A DNA stretch of 64,000 bases from Methylomonas paludis (GTDB lineage Bacteria > Pseudomonadota > Gammaproteobacteria > Methylococcales > Methylomonadaceae): the NCBI RefSeq assembly GCF_018734325.1, contig NZ_CP073754.1:2356001-2420000 (forward strand). Direction: 5' to 3'. A model generated the notes under the pieces. It was not told where the DNA came from. It worked only from the letters and a program-made list of their open reading frames with translations, and did no database searches. Numbering within the stretch: position 1 is the stretch's first letter; the number at the start of each line of letters is the position of its first letter. The position numbers were made by a program, and so were the translations under genes. Below, one piece after another: positions 63,251-64,000 of the stretch.

Positions 63251-63315
63251 GGTGTTGCCTAAATTCTGTTGCGAAAGGGTCTGTAATCCGGCGCTAATTA
63301 TACCTGTTTGCCTGA

Positions 63316-63400
63316 TGTAGGGCGTTTTCACTTCGTGCTCTGGCGAGTCGCGCCCAAACCGTCAGGCGGATTGCTGGCGGCGAATCCGCCCTACGTGGCT
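63316..63400. repeat. Bipartite REP element
   Basis: GGGCGTTTTCACTTCGTGCT and CTGGCGAGTCGCGCC, followed by GGCGGATTGCTGGCGGCGAATCCGCC (63365-63390), in which the stem has co-varied to GGCGGATT/AATCCGCC. It is the clearest single copy of the composite element. Confidence 0.75.
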
Positions 63401-63489
63401 GTGTTGCATTTATGCCTATGGGAACTATACAAAAAAGCTGATGTAGGCGGTTATAATAGTCTGATATTTAAACCTTACCCAGGTCTGCT

Positions 63490-64000
63490 TTGAAAATTCT
63501 GCAAATTTCCGATCTGCATATTATGGCGGATGAAAATGATACTTTGCTGGGGGTGAATACCCAGTATTATTTTCAGCAAGTGCTAAAACAGGCGCATCTG
63601 GCGCATGGCCGCTTTGATTTGATTCTGGTCAGCGGCGATCTGGCCCAGCAGCCCGGCGCGGCCAGTTATCAACGGATTGCCCAGACTCTGCAGCGCTATG
63701 ACACCGAAACGCTGTGCCTGCCCGGCAACCATGATGATTTTGGCTTGATGCAAGTTCAGCTCAATACCGGTTTGGTCAGTTGCCGGCAGGCTATGCAAAA
63801 ACAGGGTTGGCAGATCATTTGTCTGAACAGTCAGATTGTGGACAGCCCGGCAGGCGAGCTGGCTGATGAGCAACTTGATTTTTTACAGCACAGTCTGGCA
63901 GCCCATCCGCAACTGCCCTGTCTGATTGCGGTACATCATCCCTGTATTGCCAGCGGCAGCACCTGGCTGGATACCATGCAAATCCGCAATAGCGCTGTTC
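63490..64000 (+). CDS. cpdA: CpdA-type cyclic AMP phosphodiesterase, partial (runs off right edge)
   Basis: The first ~170 residues. TTG start at 63490, with AGG 6 nt upstream, giving MKILQISDLHIM. The metallophosphoesterase motifs are DLH, VSGDLAQQP (GDxxxx), LPGNHDDF (GNHD) and VHHPCI, the dinuclear metal-site order of class III cNMP phosphodiesterases. CpdA hydrolyses cAMP and tunes CRP. No ATG lies near the conserved start, so TTG is likely. The C-terminal third is outside the window. Confidence 0.9.
   Translation, partial: MKILQISDLHIMADENDTLLGVNTQYYFQQVLKQAHLAHGRFDLILVSGDLAQQPGAASYQRIAQTLQRYDTETLCLPGNHDDFGLMQVQLNTGLVSCRQAMQKQGWQIICLNSQIVDSPAGELADEQLDFLQHSLAAHPQLPCLIAVHHPCIASGSTWLDTMQIRNSAV

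Noticed and set aside
62609..63320. Plus-strand frames opposite the beta-propeller gene
   Set aside because: The minus strand encodes seven YVTN blades; the plus-strand frames have no motif.

Overview
The window looks like chromosomal DNA of a gammaproteobacterial methylotroph, most likely a methanotroph of the Methylococcales. The pointers are a formaldehyde-activating-enzyme homologue, an ABC/beta-propeller operon of the type linked to PQQ-dependent alcohol oxidation, two PEP-CTERM proteins, a bacteriohemerythrin, and gammaproteobacterial housekeeping genes (dcd, proA, glk). The genus is inference. No rRNA, tRNA or CRISPR array was found.

Layout. 1-1440 (minus): an Anbu proteasome-like peptidase and an N-formylglutamate amidohydrolase that runs off the left edge. 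2027-4201: type III glutamine synthetase. 4308-10700 (minus): two tandem large di-haem peroxidase (MauG-like) genes, with a PEP-CTERM gene on each side. 11664-14885: a SEC-C/TPR sulfotransferase that apparently starts at ATT, APS kinase, and a DHH phosphoesterase, which together could make, use and recycle PAPS. 15180-23848: Anbu, circularly permuted ATP-grasp, alpha-E protein, a second Anbu, a transglutaminase/glutamine-synthetase-like fusion, and an HPPD-like Fe(II) dioxygenase. With the left-edge genes this gives three Anbu paralogues in 19 kb.

24133-30350 is an accessory island. It holds an HTH antitoxin-like protein, a group II intron maturase remnant, an NB-ARC/TPR STAND ATPase paired with a TIR-like protein (a likely defence pair), and a REP-associated tyrosine transposase inside a field of REP palindromes. 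30471-35429 returns to metabolism: dcd, a phosphorylase-kinase-alpha-like protein and glucokinase. 35450-38790 is a tandem array of roughly 120-bp units split by an IS3-type element.

38845-46712: a small secreted protein, a YcbK-type Tat peptidase, a Fur box before three small unknown genes, a YggU protein, and a haem oxygenase with a bacteriophytochrome kinase. 46873-50249: a Fae homologue lacking the usual catalytic His, a nucleotidyltransferase remnant, a [2Fe-2S] protein and a four-helix membrane protein facing a TetR regulator across a clear operator, and a BrnT-type toxin/antitoxin pair. 50517-58799: proA, an L,D-transpeptidase, a second 120-bp array, hemerythrin, AlkB, an Fe-S/CCG protein and an AAA+ ATPase. 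58866-64000: a third array, an OmpA-family porin with a strong terminator, the propeller/ABC operon and a partial cpdA.

Two repeat systems run through the intergenic DNA. One is a bipartite REP element (a GGTGGATT...AATCCACC palindrome), probably mobilised by the RAYT. The other is a tandem-repeat family built on a CCTCGAT...ATCGAGG hairpin.
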